Shown here one piece after another: positions 8,685-16,951 of a DNA stretch of 52,530 nt. The DNA is from Mesorhizobium sp. GTDB taxonomy: Bacteria; Pseudomonadota; Alphaproteobacteria; Rhizobiales; Rhizobiaceae. The notes below the pieces were generated by a model, which worked only from the letters and a program-made list of their open reading frames with translations, ran no database searches and was not told the DNA's origin. The position numbers and the translations under genes are program-made. How positions within the stretch are numbered: position 1 is the first letter of the stretch; every line of letters starts with the position of its first letter. Location of the stretch: assembly GCF_024710845.1 (NCBI RefSeq), contig NZ_JANJTZ010000055.1, forward strand, positions 1 through 52,530, given 5' to 3'.

Positions 8685-9037
8685 GCGGGAAGGAGAGCCT
8701 GTCGCTTGACGAATTCGCAACCGCGCCGCGCAGGCAGCGACCGTCGCTGGTGCCAGACCCGGTGCGTGCCCAGGTCGAACGTCCGGCCGACACGGCGGGC
8801 GTGTCGGAACCGGAGACGGGGGTCGAGCGGGGGAAGATGGGAACGTCCAGCGAGGCGAGCAAGGCGCTACGCCAGATGAAGCGGGCGCGCATGAAAGGGG
8901 CAAGCCATTTCGTGAACGTCAATCTGGATCGGGAGACCAAGAGGCGGCTGAAGCTGGCCTCATTCAACATGGACACCTCAATGCAGGCGATCATGGAGAA
9001 GGCCATCCGGCAGTATCTCGACGCGAATGGCTATTGA
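8681..9037 (+). CDS. Ribbon-helix-helix partner protein (VirC2-like position)
   Basis: The 118-residue protein has a disordered N-terminal half and a C-terminal ribbon-helix-helix fold: HFVNVNLDRETKRRLKLASF, then MQAIMEKAIRQYLDANGY. Such proteins bind DNA as dimers. Its start overlaps the ParA/VirC1-like stop by four bases, as in virC1-virC2 and parA-parG pairs. It probably binds the repeats at 7859-7965; this is inferred from genetic arrangement. Confidence 0.75.
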   Translation: MSGKESLSLDEFATAPRRQRPSLVPDPVRAQVERPADTAGVSEPETGVERGKMGTSSEASKALRQMKRARMKGASHFVNVNLDRETKRRLKLASFNMDTSMQAIMEKAIRQYLDANGY

Positions 9038-9205
9038 AAGGAAAGCAAACGCGGACGGATCGAAAGGCGAGTTGAACTTGACGCCGGATCCCTGCTAGGA
9101 GCACTGTCGTTCTGGCTTTGATTTGCCGCATTGGAGCCATTTCTGATTGATCTTTCCGATCACTTTGACCGGATCGGATAACGGGAACCAGGCTGCTTCA
9201 TCCAG

Positions 9206-9676
9206 ATGGCCATCAAGGACGTCCAGACATATATCGACAAGCACGGCCTTGTTGAAACGACCGATTCCGAGGTCGGCAAGCCGATCTGGCGCAAGCCGGG
9301 ATTCGGCGGCATTCGCAGCCTGCTGGCGATCGAGGAGGAGCTGAGCCGCTTTCTTCGGGAGCGGCGCGACGCGCAGAACCTCAATCGCGAGCAGGTCGGC
9401 ATGATGATCGGGATCCATCATGAGATTTATGCGCGCCATGAGCGGGCTGGGGCCAAGCTCCGCGTGACCCGGCTGCTTCATCTTGCTGAACTGCTCGGCT
9501 TCTCCCCGATCGAGGCGATCTACATGGCCGCTCCGCAGTTTTTCGGCGAAAGCGAAGAAGATGCGGCGGTCAAGTTCAAGCTCGTGATGCGGATGCTCAA
9601 CCTGCCGGCCGCGACGGCGCAGAACCTGCTCATGCTGGTCGAGGGGCTGTCCCCGGTGGGTCCGGCGGACGAATAG
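9206..9676 (+). CDS. XRE-family helix-turn-helix regulator
   Basis: The 156-residue protein has an XRE-type helix-turn-helix at about residues 50-105: RDAQNLNREQVGMMIGIHHEIYARHERAGAKLRVTRLLHLAELLG is typical of the fold. The N-terminal 40 residues and the C-terminal helical tail are specific to it. It probably controls the neighbouring mobilisation or maintenance genes. The start lacks a strong ribosome site and is the first ATG in the frame. It is 168 bases after the ribbon-helix-helix gene, so it may have its own promoter. Confidence 0.75.
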   Translation: MAIKDVQTYIDKHGLVETTDSEVGKPIWRKPGFGGIRSLLAIEEELSRFLRERRDAQNLNREQVGMMIGIHHEIYARHERAGAKLRVTRLLHLAELLGFSPIEAIYMAAPQFFGESEEDAAVKFKLVMRMLNLPAATAQNLLMLVEGLSPVGPADE

Positions 9677-9798
9677 CCGAAACGGCAGAAACGGACGCGC
9701 CGCCTGGCGTAAAATTGGACGCCAGGGGAAGATCCTACCGCCCGTCATGTTGACGAAAAGAAAGATCGAGGCGGCTTGATCCGCCTCGATCGCCGGCC

Positions 9799-10359
9799 TC
9801 ATGAGCGGCCGGCTTCGGTGATCGTGAAGACCTCGTCCGGGTCGGCCCCGGTGCTTTCCCACCAAGCCGCTTCGGCTTCAGCCTCGCTGTAGTAGACGTT
9901 CTCGACGGTGAACCTTGCACCGCTGATCTCCTCGATCCCGGCGATGATTTCGGCGAGACCGCAGAGCTTTTCGGCCGGAACCGGTACCGCGATCGGGATC
10001 TCGGTGTCCCAGTCATGCCAGCGTCCGGAGCGGAAGTCGAAGTACTCGTGGGTGAAATGGTCGACCGGATAGTCGTCGAGAAGCGCGACTGGCTCGATCA
10101 GCCACGTTTCGTACCAGGCGGTCTGGTAGTGGTGCTGGTCGTAGAACGCGTCCTCTACCTCCTCGGTACCGCGTGTTGCGGCAAGTGCCCGGTCGGCGGC
10201 GAGGATCTTGCGCTGTGCTTCAATCATCTGCGCAAGCTTTGCGGCGAGCGTATCGTGGACGGTTCGGGCCAGATCGCTGTCGCAGCCGAGACGGTTTGCG
10301 AGAACGAGGATGCGTAGGCCCGACAGCTGCGCGACAAGCATGAGATTGTTGGACGTCAT
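9799..10359 (-). CDS. Hypothetical accessory protein, 186 aa
   Basis: The ATG at 10359 (MTSNNLMLVAQ) follows GATGAAGGAGACACGACC, while the frame stays open upstream without a better start. The middle is rich in His, Tyr and Trp (EDAFYDQHHYQTAWYETWLI), and the C-terminal part alternates short strands and acidic helices (AEIIAGIEEISGARFTV). No family recognised and no membrane segment seen. It is a single gene with a structured leader (10465-10679) upstream. Confidence 0.6.
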   Translation of the reverse strand: MTSNNLMLVAQLSGLRILVLANRLGCDSDLARTVHDTLAAKLAQMIEAQRKILAADRALAATRGTEEVEDAFYDQHHYQTAWYETWLIEPVALLDDYPVDHFTHEYFDFRSGRWHDWDTEIPIAVPVPAEKLCGLAEIIAGIEEISGARFTVENVYYSEAEAEAAWWESTGADPDEVFTITEAGRS

Positions 10360-10464
10360 GGTCGTGTCTCCTTCATCTTGAATGACGGAGGCCGGGGACA
10401 GGCAAGTCGAGCATCGGGTCAAGGATCGCGAAGCGACCGCCAGAGGCGGCGCGTGGGGGAACCG

Positions 10465-10679
10465 ATTTTCCGCCGGAGCCCTCCTTCAGGGCGTCGACGG
10501 AAAATTGGGGGGACCGCGCGTCCTTGAGGCGATGGGAGCGGCCCGTAGACTGGGACGTCAGAGAGATAGAGACCCGCATCCCCAACGGGGATGCGCCCAT
10601 ATCCGGCGACCAGCCGGCGGGGTGCGCGAGGGGTTGCCCCTCGAGGCATCAGGGGCCGGTCGATCCGGTCCCTGATGCC
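10465..10679. repeat. Three inverted repeats in the leader of the 9799-10359 gene
   Basis: ATTTTCCG/CGGAAAAT (10465-10472/10498-10505) encloses GCCCT/AGGGC. CGCATCCCC/GGGGATGCG (10576-10584/10588-10596) is perfect. GGCATCAGGGGCCGG pairs with its partner (10645-10659/10665-10679) with one G-T mismatch. The remainder of 10360-10887 holds no gene I can support. The repeats sit upstream of the minus-strand gene and may act as attenuators or protein sites. Confidence 0.6.
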
Positions 10680-10887
10680 CGCGAGAGGGATCGTTACCGA
10701 AGGCGGAGACCGCGCTAGCGGGCTCCGTGAGCGGCGCGCAGGCGACGCGAATAGAGCCCGGCGGCCGCAGGCCGGCTCGCCCATGTAGCGGCCTTCCACC
10801 CGATGCATCAGCGACATGAATCGATGGCACGGGACCGATTCATGAAACTCGTTGGACGGAGTCCGGCCTGGACGCGATCATAGCGTC

Positions 10888-11139
10888 ATGAAGACTGAAA
10901 ACGTGATCCATCTCCATCGCATCGACCTGTCCCGGAACATGGCCCGGTTCTACCGCCTGTCGTCGACGCGAAGCCTGTTCGGCGACTTCTGTCTCGTGCG
11001 GGAATGGGGAAGGATAGGCAGGCCGGGTCGTATCCGTATCGACCTCTATGCGCATCCCGACGCGGTCAACGCTGCGCGCCTTGCGCTGGAAAGGGCCAAG
11101 AGGCGACGCGGCTATCGTGATGCGCCCGGGATGGAATGA
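10888..11139 (+). CDS. WGR-domain protein, 83 aa
   Basis: The product is little more than a WGR domain: FYRLSSTRSLFGDFCLVREWGRIGRPGRIRI, with the W-G-R triplet at residues 37-39, then a helical end (AARLALERAKRRRGY). WGR domains occur in PARP-type proteins and ligase-associated proteins and bind nucleic acid. Stand-alone copies are common on rhizobial plasmids; their role is unknown. The ATG at 10888 gives the family length; the upstream in-frame start at 10852 has no better ribosome site. Confidence 0.75.
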   Translation: MKTENVIHLHRIDLSRNMARFYRLSSTRSLFGDFCLVREWGRIGRPGRIRIDLYAHPDAVNAARLALERAKRRRGYRDAPGME

Positions 11140-11162
11140 TGTTTGCGGCGCGTCCAGCCTAC

Positions 11163-11198
11163 AAAAAAGCCCGCGCCGGACGTGAATCCGACGCGGGC
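11163..11198 (-). terminator. Rho-independent terminator of the 11215-11541 gene
   Basis: On the minus strand an 11-bp GC-rich stem (11169-11179/11188-11198, one mismatch) is followed by six T (11168-11163). It lies 17 bases after the minus-strand stop and can also stop the convergent WGR transcript. Confidence 0.85.
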
Positions 11199-11214
11199 CG
11201 TAAGGTTGAGATTA

Positions 11215-11541
11215 TTACTTGGACTGTAGATGCCTCAGCAACGCGGCAAGTGGGCCGTCATGCGGTGGCCGGTCGCCTTCCCGAGCCCGATCGTCGGCAA
11301 GCTGCGTGGCGACGTCCTCGGGCAGCGGCATCAATCCGTAGCCCTTGGCCAGAGCTGCCGCGTGCAGGGCGTCGACGGTTTCGTATTCGCGATCGCTGGT
11401 GCCGAGCCACAACGCGAGATCGTCGCCGCTCTCGTCCGGGAACGCCTGCAGGAAGAAGGTGCGCAGCGGCGAGTCGAAGCCGATGACGGCGTCGGGATCG
11501 GAACGGTCCTGACGGGTGACGGTGATGGTGTAGCGGCTCAT
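11215..11541 (-). CDS. Conserved hypothetical protein, 108 aa
   Basis: It begins MSRYTITVTRQDRSDPDAVIGFD, suggesting a beta-hairpin, followed by helical DALHAAALAKGYGLMPLPEDVATQLADD. The start follows AGGAGGCATCC, a strong ribosome site. It has its own terminator. No family recognised; the length, codon use and clear expression signals argue it is real. It lies 64 bases after the DUF736 gene with a hairpin between them. Confidence 0.65.
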   Translation of the reverse strand: MSRYTITVTRQDRSDPDAVIGFDSPLRTFFLQAFPDESGDDLALWLGTSDREYETVDALHAAALAKGYGLMPLPEDVATQLADDRAREGDRPPHDGPLAALLRHLQSK

Positions 11542-11572
11542 GGATGCCTCCTGATCGTGTGGAACGAAGAGA

Positions 11573-11598
11573 GAGCCGGCCCCTCGCGGGGCCGGCTC
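11573..11598 (-). terminator. Hairpin after DUF736 gene
   Basis: GAGCCGGCCCC and GGGGCCGGCTC form a perfect 11-bp stem with loop TCGC, 8 bases after the DUF736 stop. There is no T run. It may reduce readthrough into the downstream gene. Confidence 0.6.
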
Positions 11599-11605
11599 GC
11601 TGCGG

Positions 11606-11929
11606 TCACTGCGGGTTGTTCCACAGGATCACCTTCTTGTTCTCGTCGCCGCCGGGGGCGGGAGCGAGGTTGCCGAAGATCACGCCGATCTCGGGGGCTT
11701 CCAGCTTGACCGAGAGGTATTCCTCGCCCGAACGCTGGGAGATGCGGTGCCAGCCGGCTCCGATCTCGAAGCCCGTGCGCTTGTTGACGATGCGGTAGTC
11801 GGGGGCATCCTCGCGGGACTTGTTGGTGTTCGGGATCAGGGTGATCGGGGCGTTGACCCGCAGCGTGGCGAACACGCCTTCCATCGAGCCGTCGGCCTTG
11901 GCGGTGAGGTTTGCGATCGTGGTGGCCAT
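11606..11929 (-). CDS. DUF736 family protein
   Basis: The 107-residue product follows the DUF736 pattern: an N-terminal MATTIANLTAKADGSMEG, then EDAPDYRIVNK, then EIGAGWHRISQRSGEEYLSVKLEAPE and a final GNLAPAP segment. DUF736 proteins are small beta-rich proteins abundant on alphaproteobacterial plasmids and integrative elements, often near transfer genes, of unknown function. The ribosome site CGAAGGAGAAGTACC fixes the start. Its leader contains the large palindrome at 12002-12135. Confidence 0.88.
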   Translation of the reverse strand: MATTIANLTAKADGSMEGVFATLRVNAPITLIPNTNKSREDAPDYRIVNKRTGFEIGAGWHRISQRSGEEYLSVKLEAPEIGVIFGNLAPAPGGDENKKVILWNNPQ

Positions 11930-12001
11930 GGTACTTCTCCTTCGGTTGCATCGGGACCATTCCCGATGTCGTCGAAGGAGAGGGCCGTCCTGCTGCGGTC
12001 A

Positions 12002-12135
12002 CTCGGCACAAATTCTGGAAAAATTCTATTTGCCGAAGACAGCGGGCCGCACTTTCCAGGGTCCCGCTTGCGGGAAGGAAAGTGCCTGGCCCGCAAGGAA
12101 AGACCGAAATCGAATTTTCCAGAATTTTTGCCGAG
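12002..12135. repeat. 134-bp cruciform-forming inverted repeat
   Basis: The outer arms (12002-12026 and 12112-12135) match as inverted repeats of 24-25 bases with one substitution and one indel. Inside are GCGGGCC/GGCCCGC (12042-12048/12088-12094), GCACTTTCC/GGAAAGTGC (12049-12057/12077-12085) and TCCCGC/GCGGGA (12062-12067/12070-12075). A further hairpin CCCCC-AAC-GGGGG follows near 12140. Short frames run through it on both strands, but the constraint is plainly on structure. Confidence 0.8.
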
Positions 12136-12185
12136 CGTACCCCCAACGGGGGTTGACCGCATAAGGCAGGCGGTCCTCTACAAAG

Positions 12186-12670
12186 GCGACATGAAAAGGG
12201 ATTGGTCCGGATGTGAACGAAGGCGACGCCCCCGGCCACCATCGCAGATCCCATTCGCCCGGCACGGCAGTCGCAGGGGAGCGTTTGCCCCGCCTGCGGA
12301 TCTGCCTCACCATCACCTGTGTCGCCTCCGACTTCCCGCGCCGAGGCCGCTGCTGCCTCCGTCTCCATCATGCGCCCGGTTGCGCGCTCGCGGCCGGCAG
12401 GTGATGCTCGGACCCGGTTCGAGCGTGCGATGCCGGGTCAGGCGGGCAGCCGGGGCTGCGCTGCCTGATCCGCAACGACCCTGCCTCAGGCGCGACGGAC
12501 AGCCAGGAGGTCTTTGAGGATTGCCAGCAGGACCCGCGGCGAGACGACTCGCAAGGGATCGGCTTTGGCGGGAGCCAGCAAGCGGTCGCCGGATCCGGCA
12601 CCGGGGTCGGCCTTCGGCCGGGTCGAGGTGGACGGCTTGCGCCGCCCGGTCGCGATGGGGCTTGCGGCGA
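12186..12670. other. GC-rich stretch without a recognisable gene
   Basis: Open frames exist on both strands but their translations are rich in Pro, Arg and Ser with no family likeness and no ribosome sites. I see no terminator or promoter pattern that I would name. Confidence 0.45.
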
Positions 12671-13204
12671 TCAAGCCGGGAGCGCGCGGATCTCGTCCGC
12701 CGTCATGCGCGCCTCGACCTCACGGCGAACGTCCGGGCCGGCATGGTGGAGCATGGCGCGCCAATCTGCGATGGTGTGCACAGTTGCCATCTTGCTGCGT
12801 AGCGTGTCGTAGACCACGCAGGGGCTGCCGATCGCGGCGAGGCGCAGCACGTTGAGGCAGGTGCCCGGCGAGGCGCCGTCCCAGACCATCAGGCCGAAGT
12901 CGGCACGGCGGGCCATTTCCCGGTCTTTCTCGGCCTGGACGGCGAAGCCCTTCGCGCCGTTCGGCGGAGGAATGCGATAGGCGGCCCAGTCGCCGAGATT
13001 GTTCCGAGGTTCGGCTGCGGCATGGAAGACGCCTACATGCTCGTAATTATAGCCGGCAAGCAGGCTTTGCATTTCGGCATCGGCTCCTGGCGCATCGCCG
13101 ATCAGCACGCCGTGTTCGGCCGCAACGATCGAACCGATCCGCTCGATTGCGGGGGCGGGCAGTTCGAAGATGTCGCGTGAACCGCCCAGGAATATCATCG
13201 CCAT
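12671..13204 (-). CDS. SLOG-like (Rossmann-type nucleotide-binding) protein
   Basis: The 177-residue product begins MAMIFLGGSRDIFELP, then VLIGDAPGADAEMQSLL, and later FGLMVWDGASPGTCLNVLRLA. This G-S-R plus G-x-x-x-G-x-D plus G-x-S-x-G-T layout is that of SLOG proteins (DprA, LOG and YspA relatives), which bind nucleotides or nucleotide-derived ligands. The ATG at 13204 has TTGGAGCG five bases before it. A second SLOG-type gene (DUF2493) lies at 16970, now separated by inserted DNA. Which ligand it binds cannot be seen. Confidence 0.6.
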   Translation of the reverse strand: MAMIFLGGSRDIFELPAPAIERIGSIVAAEHGVLIGDAPGADAEMQSLLAGYNYEHVGVFHAAAEPRNNLGDWAAYRIPPPNGAKGFAVQAEKDREMARRADFGLMVWDGASPGTCLNVLRLAAIGSPCVVYDTLRSKMATVHTIADWRAMLHHAGPDVRREVEARMTADEIRALPA

Positions 13205-13478
13205 GGTCGCTCCAATGAAAGAACTCAAGGGCCAGAACGCTTGTTTTGCGCGTCTTTCCTTGGGCTCGGTTGCGTTTTGACCGGCGTCTCGGCCGATCGG
13301 CTAAATCTTCTCCGTCGCAGGACAGGCTTTGCTGTCTTGCGGTGCTGAACCATTCTCCAATCCGTGACCCTGATGCCGTTCTTCTTTCCGGCTTCGGTCA
13401 CATAGTGGCGTTCGGCTCCCGGCTTCCCATTCTCCTTTTGGAGCGCAGCCCGGCTCTGCCGGGCTCGCTAGCTGACCA

Positions 13479-14564
13479 TCAGGACAGCCGGGATATCGTT
13501 GACGACGCACTTTCCTCGCCGTTGGCGCCGCGCCGCTCATAAGGGCGCTGGTCGCGCAGGACCTGGAAGGCGATCGTCAAAAGCTTGCGCGCGGTCGCGA
13601 CGCGCGCCTTGTTGGTTCCTCTGAACTTCAGATGCTCGTACTGGGCCCGAAGCTGCGGGTCCGTGGCCACGGCCGGCGCGACGGCCTCGACGAAGGCCCA
13701 GCGCAACCACTTGTTGCCCTGCTTGATGATCTTGCCGTGATAGGTCTTGCCGCCGCTCGAATAGGTCGAGGGGACAAGCCCGGCATAGGCGGTGAGTTTC
13801 TTGGCCGAACGGAAGCGGGAGATGTCGTCGATCTCGGCCTCGATCAGCCGGGCGAAGAACTCGCCGATGCCGGGGATCGTCTTCAGCAGCTCCACATTGC
13901 CGTTGGTCTTCGTCATCGTCCGGATCGACGCTTCGGACTGCTTGATCCGGTTGTTGATGTCGCCGATGAATTCGAGACCCCGGTCGATCTGGATGCGGTC
14001 GACCTCCGAGACATTGAGCACGGCGAGTTGCTGTCGCCCGGCCTTGCCGAACAAATCGGCCAGCTTCCTAAGCTGCGCGGTCTGTTCCGGATAGCGGTCG
14101 AACACCGTCACGATCCGGTTCTTCACCATCGTGCGCAGCCGCACGTAAAACATCCGTTCGCGCAGCGCGATGCGCAACTCCCGCGCCTTCTCGCCGGGAG
14201 CCCATGCCTCCGGCACCAGGTCGGCCCGAAGCAGGTGCGCCAGAACCGTCGCGTCGATCTTGTCCGTCTTGACCTTCGCGTCGGCGATCGCCTTCACCTT
14301 CAAGGGATGCGCCAGCACGACGTCGTCGCAGATGTCGTCGAGCCAGTCGTACATCACCATCCAGTTGCGCGTGGCTTCCACCACCGCGTGCGAGTTCTCC
14401 CGATACCGTTCAAGGAACGAGCCCAGAGACTGACGATCGTTCTTCACTAGTCCGGAGCGCAGCGTCTTGCCGGCGGAATCCTGGACGACCAGATGGCTGT
14501 AGCTTTTGTGGTAATCGACCCCGATGTGATAATCATAGGATGCAGTCACGTCTTTTCCTTCCAT
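13479..14564 (-). CDS. IS110-family transposase (DEDD type), apparently intact
   Basis: The product of about 361 residues starts MEGKDVTASYDYHIGVDYHK. The N-terminal RuvC-like DEDD domain has the first Asp in GVDYHK and the KVKTDKIDATVLAHLL motif near residue 105. The C-terminal Transposase_20 domain shows LKTIPGIGEFFARLIEAEIDDISRFRS and LTAYAGLVPSTYSSGGKTYHGKI. IS110 enzymes recombine without terminal inverted repeats and are guided by a bridge RNA from a noncoding end. The frame is uninterrupted, unlike the IS110 copies near 49 kb. The start is the ATG best fitting the family; the frame extends to 14633. Confidence 0.9.
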   Translation of the reverse strand: MEGKDVTASYDYHIGVDYHKSYSHLVVQDSAGKTLRSGLVKNDRQSLGSFLERYRENSHAVVEATRNWMVMYDWLDDICDDVVLAHPLKVKAIADAKVKTDKIDATVLAHLLRADLVPEAWAPGEKARELRIALRERMFYVRLRTMVKNRIVTVFDRYPEQTAQLRKLADLFGKAGRQQLAVLNVSEVDRIQIDRGLEFIGDINNRIKQSEASIRTMTKTNGNVELLKTIPGIGEFFARLIEAEIDDISRFRSAKKLTAYAGLVPSTYSSGGKTYHGKIIKQGNKWLRWAFVEAVAPAVATDPQLRAQYEHLKFRGTNKARVATARKLLTIAFQVLRDQRPYERRGANGEESASSTISRLS

Positions 14565-14910
14565 GAGTTCTTCCAAACCCAGGAAAGGTAAGCCGAACGG
14601 CGCAAGGCGTGACTGTCCCAAAATCATCTGCATCTCAGCGATCCGTTCCTGCAGTGGGCGCGGCCTCTTTCATGCCACCTCCTTTCTCTCAACCCAGCCG
14701 CCCCCGCTCCAGCCTCCCTCCCCCTCTGAGCGCCCAGGCGCGGCAGCCCAGAACTCGGCGACACCCCCCGACATTCCAAAGACTGCGACATCCCAGTCCA
14801 AATTGCGGCTTCGGATGGATTTATCATTCGAGTTTGCTGTCGGAATGACCTAGTCTGCAGCCTCGTGCGATGCTTGGATCAGGCATCGTTTGCGCACGGG
14901 GGAGCTGCTC
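14565..14910. other. Noncoding stretch upstream of IS110 transposase
   Basis: No gene seen. Between 14690 and 14750 the plus strand is pyrimidine-rich (CCTCCCTCCCCCTCTGAGCG), resembling the leader motif found before several other minus-strand genes. Part of this stretch may be the noncoding end of the IS110 element, where a bridge RNA could be encoded. Confidence 0.35.
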
Positions 14911-15705
14911 ATGTCGGGCTACTACGGCACAGAGACACAGCAACGCCTGCAAGCGCAGGCCGAAGCGAGCGTTGATTACATCAATGCGACCGCGGGAGCA
15001 TGCCAGACCGGCCGTACGATGGGCTGCGACGACCTGGATCGGCTCGGATGGGATCGCATAGATGAGTTCTTGGACCGCGATGGCATCTGCGGCTTCCGCC
15101 TGATCTCCGCCGATAGGACCGACGAGCTCAGGTCTCATCTGGCGGAACGGAACTTTCGCTTCGATACCTGGGACGTGTTCCTCGGAGACCGGGCGTGCGC
15201 ACTGGCTGCCTCCGAAGCGATCATATCCAAGGGCCTCCCGGAAAGATTGACCAATCTGGAAAGGCCGACTCAGCCGGAGGATGAATATATCACTGGCATT
15301 CAGACGTTGATGGGGGCGGCCGGTGTGGCACCGTTCTCCGGCTCGCTGCTGGTAGGAGCTTTTGGGCCGGCGACGACCGTGGCAGTTGGTGACGGGGACG
15401 GAACTATTGCGGCGGCGGCGCATGGCTATCTCCCGCACAACGCCCATAGCCCTTATCATCGATACGCGTGGGGCGGGCTCGTCGCGGTGGCGGAATCGCA
15501 GCGGGGCAAAGGGCTCGGCAATTACGTCAACGCACGCATGATCGTCAGCGTGTTCAACGATCTTGGCGCGACACACATTTATGAACTCGTCTCGGCATCG
15601 AACGTACCATCCCGACGCAAGGTTGCTTCATGCGGCCTTCATCATGCGCAGGGCATTGTCTGTGGAATTGCGATCCCCAACGACAGCGTACGGTTCACTC
15701 GGTAA
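14911..15705 (+). CDS. GNAT-family N-acetyltransferase
   Basis: The 264-residue protein ends in a GNAT acetyl-CoA-binding core: WGGLVAVAESQRGKGLGNYVNARMIV, with the Q-R-G-K-G-L-G loop near residue 195, followed by IYELVSASNVPSRRKVASCGL. The first 130 residues are a less conserved substrate domain. It would transfer an acetyl group to an amine of unknown identity. The ATG at 14911 (MSGYYGTETQQ) follows CGGGGGAGCTGCTC. The gene lies between an IS110 and an IR-flanked insertion, so it is likely cargo. Confidence 0.8.
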   Translation: MSGYYGTETQQRLQAQAEASVDYINATAGACQTGRTMGCDDLDRLGWDRIDEFLDRDGICGFRLISADRTDELRSHLAERNFRFDTWDVFLGDRACALAASEAIISKGLPERLTNLERPTQPEDEYITGIQTLMGAAGVAPFSGSLLVGAFGPATTVAVGDGDGTIAAAAHGYLPHNAHSPYHRYAWGGLVAVAESQRGKGLGNYVNARMIVSVFNDLGATHIYELVSASNVPSRRKVASCGLHHAQGIVCGIAIPNDSVRFTR

Positions 15706-15761
15706 GCGCTGAGGAATATCCCCGAGGCGCGTCTCGCGTGGCACACAAAGGCGGCGCTTAC

Positions 15762-15804
15762 CAGGCTGTGTCAAAACGCCATGCGGTTTTTCCGCATGGC
15801 GTTT
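15762..15804. repeat. Left 18-bp terminal inverted repeat with adjoining hairpin
   Basis: CAGGCTGTGTCAAAACGC (15762-15779) recurs as an exact inverted copy at 16952-16969. It merges into a perfect 13-bp stem with a T5 loop (15774-15786/15792-15804). The pair encloses about 1.2 kb and marks the ends of an insertion-sequence-like segment. I found no convincing target duplication. Confidence 0.8.
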
Positions 15805-15865
15805 CCTGCAAACAGGCCAATGGCTTTGGCTTGATCTTTTTTGATCCGCCTGTTCATTTTACGGC

Positions 15866-16480
15866 ATGTTCAAAGCTATCAACGTAGCGCAGATCCACAT
15901 TTCGCTCGATGAGATCGAGCCGGAGGTCTGGCGTCGGCTGGTTTTGCCGGCGAACTGGAATCTCGAGCAACTACATCTTGCCATTCAAGCGGCTTTCAAT
16001 TGGTGGAATTACCATCTTCACGAGTTCCGGATTGGAGGATTGCGCTACGGCGATATTGAGTTATTGACCGAAGATGCCTTTGACGACGACCCTCGTGTTT
16101 TCGATTTCCGTGACGTTCATCTTCGCGACTTCGAACAGGGTGCCGTCTTCAGTTATCTCTATGACTTCGGCGATAGCTGGCGCCACACGATCGTAGTCGA
16201 GGAATTCGGTGCCTTCGATGCCACACCCAAGCACGGGAGTTGCATCGATGGCGCGCGTGCCAGGCCGCCCGAAGATGTCGGTGGCGTGCCCGGATACGAG
16301 CGTTTCCTGGAAATCATGTCAGACAAAGCAGACCCCGAACACGCCGATACCAAACGGTGGTGTGGCGGGCATTTCGATCCGGAATGGTTTGATCTTGCTC
16401 TAGTGGATAAGGATGTACGCAACGCGCTGCGCCCAAACGTGAAGCGTCGGCTGCATCAGCCAAAGCCGAAGCGCGACTGA
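15866..16480 (+). CDS. Plasmid pRiA4b ORF-3-like protein
   Basis: The 204-residue product matches the family named after ORF-3 of plasmid pRiA4b: it opens with HISLDEIEPEVWRRLVLPANWNLEQLHLAIQAAF, has WWNYHLHEF, and the typical YDFGDSWRHTIVVEE and C-terminal CGGHFDPEWFDL segments. The biochemical role is unknown. It sits alone between the 18-bp inverted repeats, upstream of a dead IS1182-type transposase, so it looks like a passenger gene. The start follows TTCATTTTACGGC, a poor ribosome site. Confidence 0.85.
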   Translation: MFKAINVAQIHISLDEIEPEVWRRLVLPANWNLEQLHLAIQAAFNWWNYHLHEFRIGGLRYGDIELLTEDAFDDDPRVFDFRDVHLRDFEQGAVFSYLYDFGDSWRHTIVVEEFGAFDATPKHGSCIDGARARPPEDVGGVPGYERFLEIMSDKADPEHADTKRWCGGHFDPEWFDLALVDKDVRNALRPNVKRRLHQPKPKRD

Positions 16481-16583
16481 CCAAAGCCGGTAAGAATCAT
16501 GCGGCAAGGCAGTGAGATGCAGATTGTTTTGCCGCTATCCTTCAGATTCTGCTATGATTTCCATCTGAACGGGTGGAGCGAAC

Positions 16584-16909
16584 ATGGCGAATATTACGGG
16601 GACTGATCGGTATCAGGCAACGTTGTTGCCAGCGACGGTTGATGACTATGTCGAGGTGGATTCCCCGGTACCGTGTTATAGACGCATTCGTTGAGAACCT
16701 TGATGTTTGCTCTCTCGGCTTCCAACGGACAACTCCTGCGCCGACAGGTCGACCAGGCTACGATCCGAGCGATCTGCTCAAGCTGTATCTCTATGCGTAT
16801 ATCTGAACGAAGTTCGCTCCTCCCGCCGTAAACGAGCACCGAAATGGCTTTGTCGGTGATGGCTTTCAACCTGATGCGCTGCATCAATCTGCAGGCGCGA
16901 CCGGTGTGA
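16584..16909 (+). pseudogene. IS1182-type transposase remnant (frameshift and internal deletion)
   Basis: The ATG at 16584 gives MANITGTDRYQATLLPATVD. A base inserted near 16669 shifts the frame; reading resumes as VIDAFVENLDVCSLGF and TGRPGYDPSDLLKLYLYAYI, the N-terminus of IS1182/IS5-related DDE transposases. The catalytic middle is missing. The end, TEMALSVMAFNLMRC, looks like the family's last helix and stops at 16907-16909. Only about 110 of an expected 450 or so residues remain, so it cannot transpose by itself. Confidence 0.8.
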
Positions 16910-16951
16910 CCCGGACGCGCCTGCAGGCTGTGTCTCGCCTTAGAGACGCTT

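Noticed and set aside
13632-14450. A 272-residue plus-strand frame
   Set aside because: Antisense to the intact IS110 transposase.
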